DNA of 5,822 nucleotides from Clostridia bacterium (GTDB lineage Bacteria; Bacillota; Clostridia; Christensenellales; Aristaeellaceae): contig JAFZLE010000328.1 in NCBI GenBank assembly GCA_017551645.1, forward strand, positions 1 through 5,822, read 5' to 3'. Shown here in pieces: positions 4,133 through 5,822 of this stretch. How positions within the stretch are numbered: position 1 is the first letter of the stretch; each line of letters starts with the position of its first letter. The notes under the pieces are model-generated. The model saw only the letters and a list, made by a program, of their open reading frames with translations. It did not search any database and was not told the origin of the DNA. The position numbers were made by a program, and so were the translations under genes.

Positions 4133-5146
4133 ATGGACGAGAGCATTTACACGGGCAGTAAAGTGATAACGCGCTATCCCGATGTCATTTTGAGCAAGAA
4201 CGACGTGCCTTACGAGTCCGACCTGACCTTTAACGCGGGCATCGTGCGCCAGGGCGACGGATACATCATGCTGTTCAGGAACGATTACGGCTGCACCCAG
4301 CCCGAATGGGAAGCCGGCAAGCGGTTCAAGGGCACCAACATAGGCCTGGCGAGGAGCAGTGACGGGATCAAGTGGCAGGTGGAGAAAGAGCCCGTGTTCG
4401 AATTGAGCAAGCTGGGCGACCCCGAATTCATACGCTGCTACGACCCGCGCATCACCGTGCTGAGCGACCGGTACGTGGTCTCTTTCGCCATAGATACCCG
4501 CCACGGCGTGTGCGGAGGTTTTTACGAGACAAAAGACTTTAAAGACTATAAGCTCCTGTCGCTTTCCGTGCCGGACAACCGCAATATGGTGCTGTTCCCG
4601 GAAAAGATAAACGGCAACTACGTTAGGCTTGAAAGGCCCATGCCCGTATATTCCCGCTCAGGCGACGGGGATTTCGATATATGGCTGAGCGAATCGCCCG
4701 ACCTGGTATACTGGGGCAAGAGCAGGCTGGTGCTCGCCACCGAGGACGTGCCCTACTGCAACGACAAGATCGGCCCCGGCGCCCCGCCGCTCAAGACCGA
4801 AAAGGGCTGGCTTGTGATCTTCCACGCGGTGGACATAGACCCCTCCCGCGGCAAGAACGGCTGGGAAAACAGCTGGAAAAAGCGCTACTGCATAGGCATC
4901 ATGCTGCTTGACTTGAACGACCCGTCCAAGGTCATAGGCATGAGCAAACGCCCGCTGATGATCCCCGAAGCGCCTTACGAGCTGAGCGGCGGCTTCCGCG
5001 ACAACGCGCTGTTCCCCTGCGGCATGGTCAGGGACGCCGAGGGCAAGATCCGCATCTACTATTCCGCGGGCGACGCGGTGGTCCGCATGGCCTACGCCGA
5101 CGAAAGCGACCTGATCGCCCTGTGCTCGGAGGCGCGGAATGCTTAA
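4133..5146 (+). CDS. GH130 family beta-mannoside phosphorylase (probably GH130_2-like)
   Basis: A 337-residue cytoplasmic five-bladed beta-propeller enzyme of glycoside hydrolase family 130, which cleaves beta-mannosides with inorganic phosphate to give alpha-mannose-1-phosphate. Seen: FNAGIVR (33-39), IGLARSSDGIKW (70-81), CYDPRIT (102-108) with Asp104 as the expected proton donor, Arg150-Asn151, RLERPMP (165-171), the phosphate-site type motif KIGPGAPPLKT (212-222), FHAV with His231, and FPCGMV (294-299) followed by IYYSAGD (308-314). From memory, Tyr103, Asp104, Arg150, Lys212 and His231 coincide with active-site positions numbered for the characterised phosphorylase Uhgb_MP, favouring a phosphorylase over the GH130 beta-1,2-mannosidases. 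Acceptor preference (mannose, glucose or N-glycan core GlcNAc) cannot be read. There is no signal peptide. The ATG at 4133 is preceded by GGAGGTG at 4122-4128. The TTG at 4118 is upstream of that site and rejected. The stop overlaps the HAD gene by 8 bp. Confidence 0.93.
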   Translation: MDESIYTGSKVITRYPDVILSKNDVPYESDLTFNAGIVRQGDGYIMLFRNDYGCTQPEWEAGKRFKGTNIGLARSSDGIKWQVEKEPVFELSKLGDPEFIRCYDPRITVLSDRYVVSFAIDTRHGVCGGFYETKDFKDYKLLSLSVPDNRNMVLFPEKINGNYVRLERPMPVYSRSGDGDFDIWLSESPDLVYWGKSRLVLATEDVPYCNDKIGPGAPPLKTEKGWLVIFHAVDIDPSRGKNGWENSWKKRYCIGIMLLDLNDPSKVIGMSKRPLMIPEAPYELSGGFRDNALFPCGMVRDAEGKIRIYYSAGDAVVRMAYADESDLIALCSEARNA

Positions 5147-5822
5147 TGCGCACTGCGCCGAAAGCTGCGAGCGGGCGTTTGACGAGCGCCGCATTAAATA
5201 CGCGTTCCACGACATCGACGGCACACACTCGCTGATCCGAAACTGGCCGCCCGTAATGAGCGCGGTACTGAACGACGTGATCGAGCACGGCCTGGGCGAG
5301 GATTTCGACAGCGAAGACAACGCCTGCCGGCTCATAGAGTCATGCGGCACGCGGGCGCTTGAAGAAACAGACCGTTTCTGCGTGGAAAGCGCCGGCATGA
5401 GCGCGCTCACGCAGATGGAGTGGGCAATACGCCGCGCCGTGGAAGATGGCAGGATCGCGGTCGACTGCGACAAAACTGACAACTCACAGATAGTACGCCG
5501 CATCTGGCAGGGTGAGGAGCGCTTTGACGACATACCCGAGACGCCCGCCATGCGGGAAATGCTGTGTAAGTACACGCCGCGCCTGTTCAAGCTCTACGAA
5601 AGGGTCCTGAACGGTTTCTGCCGGGACAAAAACCTGGCTCTCGCCAAACAGGAGCCAGAACGTTTCCGCGTGAAAGGCTCGATGGAATTTATAAACATGC
5701 TTTACAGGGCGGGCGTCAAGAACTATTTCGTCACGGGCGCGGTGGTGCAGAAAGGCATGGGCATGTTCGAGGAAGTGGAGTGCCTGGGCTACCCCATCGG
5801 CGAGGGAAGGCTGATAGAAGAC
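5139..5822 (+). CDS. HAD-superfamily hydrolase, probable sugar phosphatase (3' end outside the window)
   Basis: I translated 228 residues from the ATG at 5139 to the window edge with no stop. HAD motif I is AFHDIDGTHS (22-31), giving the nucleophile Asp25 and the acid/base Asp27; motif II is YFVTGA (196-201) with Thr199. Motifs III (in part) and IV lie beyond the edge. About 165 residues separate motifs I and II, so a large helical cap domain (about 40-180) covers the active site, as in phosphatases for small molecules. The DGT-SLIR-W pattern recalls HAD proteins found in carbohydrate clusters. GGAGG (5128-5132), inside the GH130 coding end, lies 6 nt before the ATG, and the ATGCTTAA overlap of 8 bp predicts translational coupling. 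The substrate is unknown; mannose-1-phosphate or a derived sugar phosphate is an inference from the neighbour only. A beta-phosphoglucomutase-like mutase is a less likely alternative. Confidence 0.85.
   Translation, partial: MLNAHCAESCERAFDERRIKYAFHDIDGTHSLIRNWPPVMSAVLNDVIEHGLGEDFDSEDNACRLIESCGTRALEETDRFCVESAGMSALTQMEWAIRRAVEDGRIAVDCDKTDNSQIVRRIWQGEERFDDIPETPAMREMLCKYTPRLFKLYERVLNGFCRDKNLALAKQEPERFRVKGSMEFINMLYRAGVKNYFVTGAVVQKGMGMFEEVECLGYPIGEGRLIED

Noticed and set aside
3416..4504. Minus-strand open frame of 362 codons
   Set aside because: It crosses tRNA-Ser, its terminator, the small gene and the start of GH130; composition is not protein-like and no start signal is present.
4658..5590. 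Minus-strand open frame of 310 codons
   Set aside because: Antisense shadow of the GH130 and HAD genes in a GC-rich region; both sense genes have family motifs.
1..5822. CRISPR array, insertion sequence or toxin-antitoxin pair
   Set aside because: No spaced direct repeats, no transposase motifs, no paired small ORFs of known toxin-antitoxin type were seen on either strand.

Overview
The window looks like a chromosomal segment of a Gram-positive (Bacillota, probably clostridial gut-type) bacterium. The evidence is the strong GGAGG ribosome binding sites, sigma-A type promoters (several with an extended TGn -10), tRNA genes without an encoded CCA, a group-II style ECF transporter S component, a YebC/RecX pair, and a GH130 mannoside phosphorylase. 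No taxon below that level can be fixed from the sequence alone. There is no prophage, transposon, CRISPR array or other mobile element.

Layout. Positions 1-1057 are on the minus strand: the N-terminal part of glutamate racemase (murI, running off the left edge), an intrinsic terminator, then yebC. A compact divergent promoter region (about 1058-1173) fires yebC leftward and recX rightward. recX (1174-1797, plus) runs tail-to-tail into an ECF S-component gene (1775-2398, minus) with a 23-bp overlap. Upstream of the latter on the minus strand is an uncharacterised, probably AlkZ-related gene (2467-3174) with its own strong promoter. Between 3269 and 3952 lie tRNA-Ala(GGC), a small 97-residue tail-anchored-looking protein gene, and tRNA-Ser(GGA). 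Each tRNA gene has a clear promoter and a 3' hairpin; the one after tRNA-Ser is a strong terminator. A 180-bp non-coding stretch with several GCAT...ATGC dyads then leads into a carbohydrate operon: GH130 phosphorylase (4133-5146) and a HAD-type phosphatase (5139 to the right edge) that overlap by 8 bp.

How the genes work together. The left half is housekeeping: peptidoglycan precursor D-Glu supply, translation/regulatory factor YebC, and RecA modulation. The right half is a sugar utilisation unit: GH130 would release mannose-1-phosphate from beta-mannosides by phosphorolysis, and the coupled HAD enzyme probably acts on a sugar phosphate; its substrate is unknown. The ECF S component would import a vitamin-like molecule using shared A/A'/T subunits encoded elsewhere.

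I see no convincing new multi-gene system. The items most worth a second look are the 97-residue amphipathic/tail-anchored protein between the tRNA genes, the GH130-HAD coupling, the repeated dyads upstream of GH130, the AlkZ-related orphan, and the Cys-Gly-Thr variant of the racemase active-site motif.
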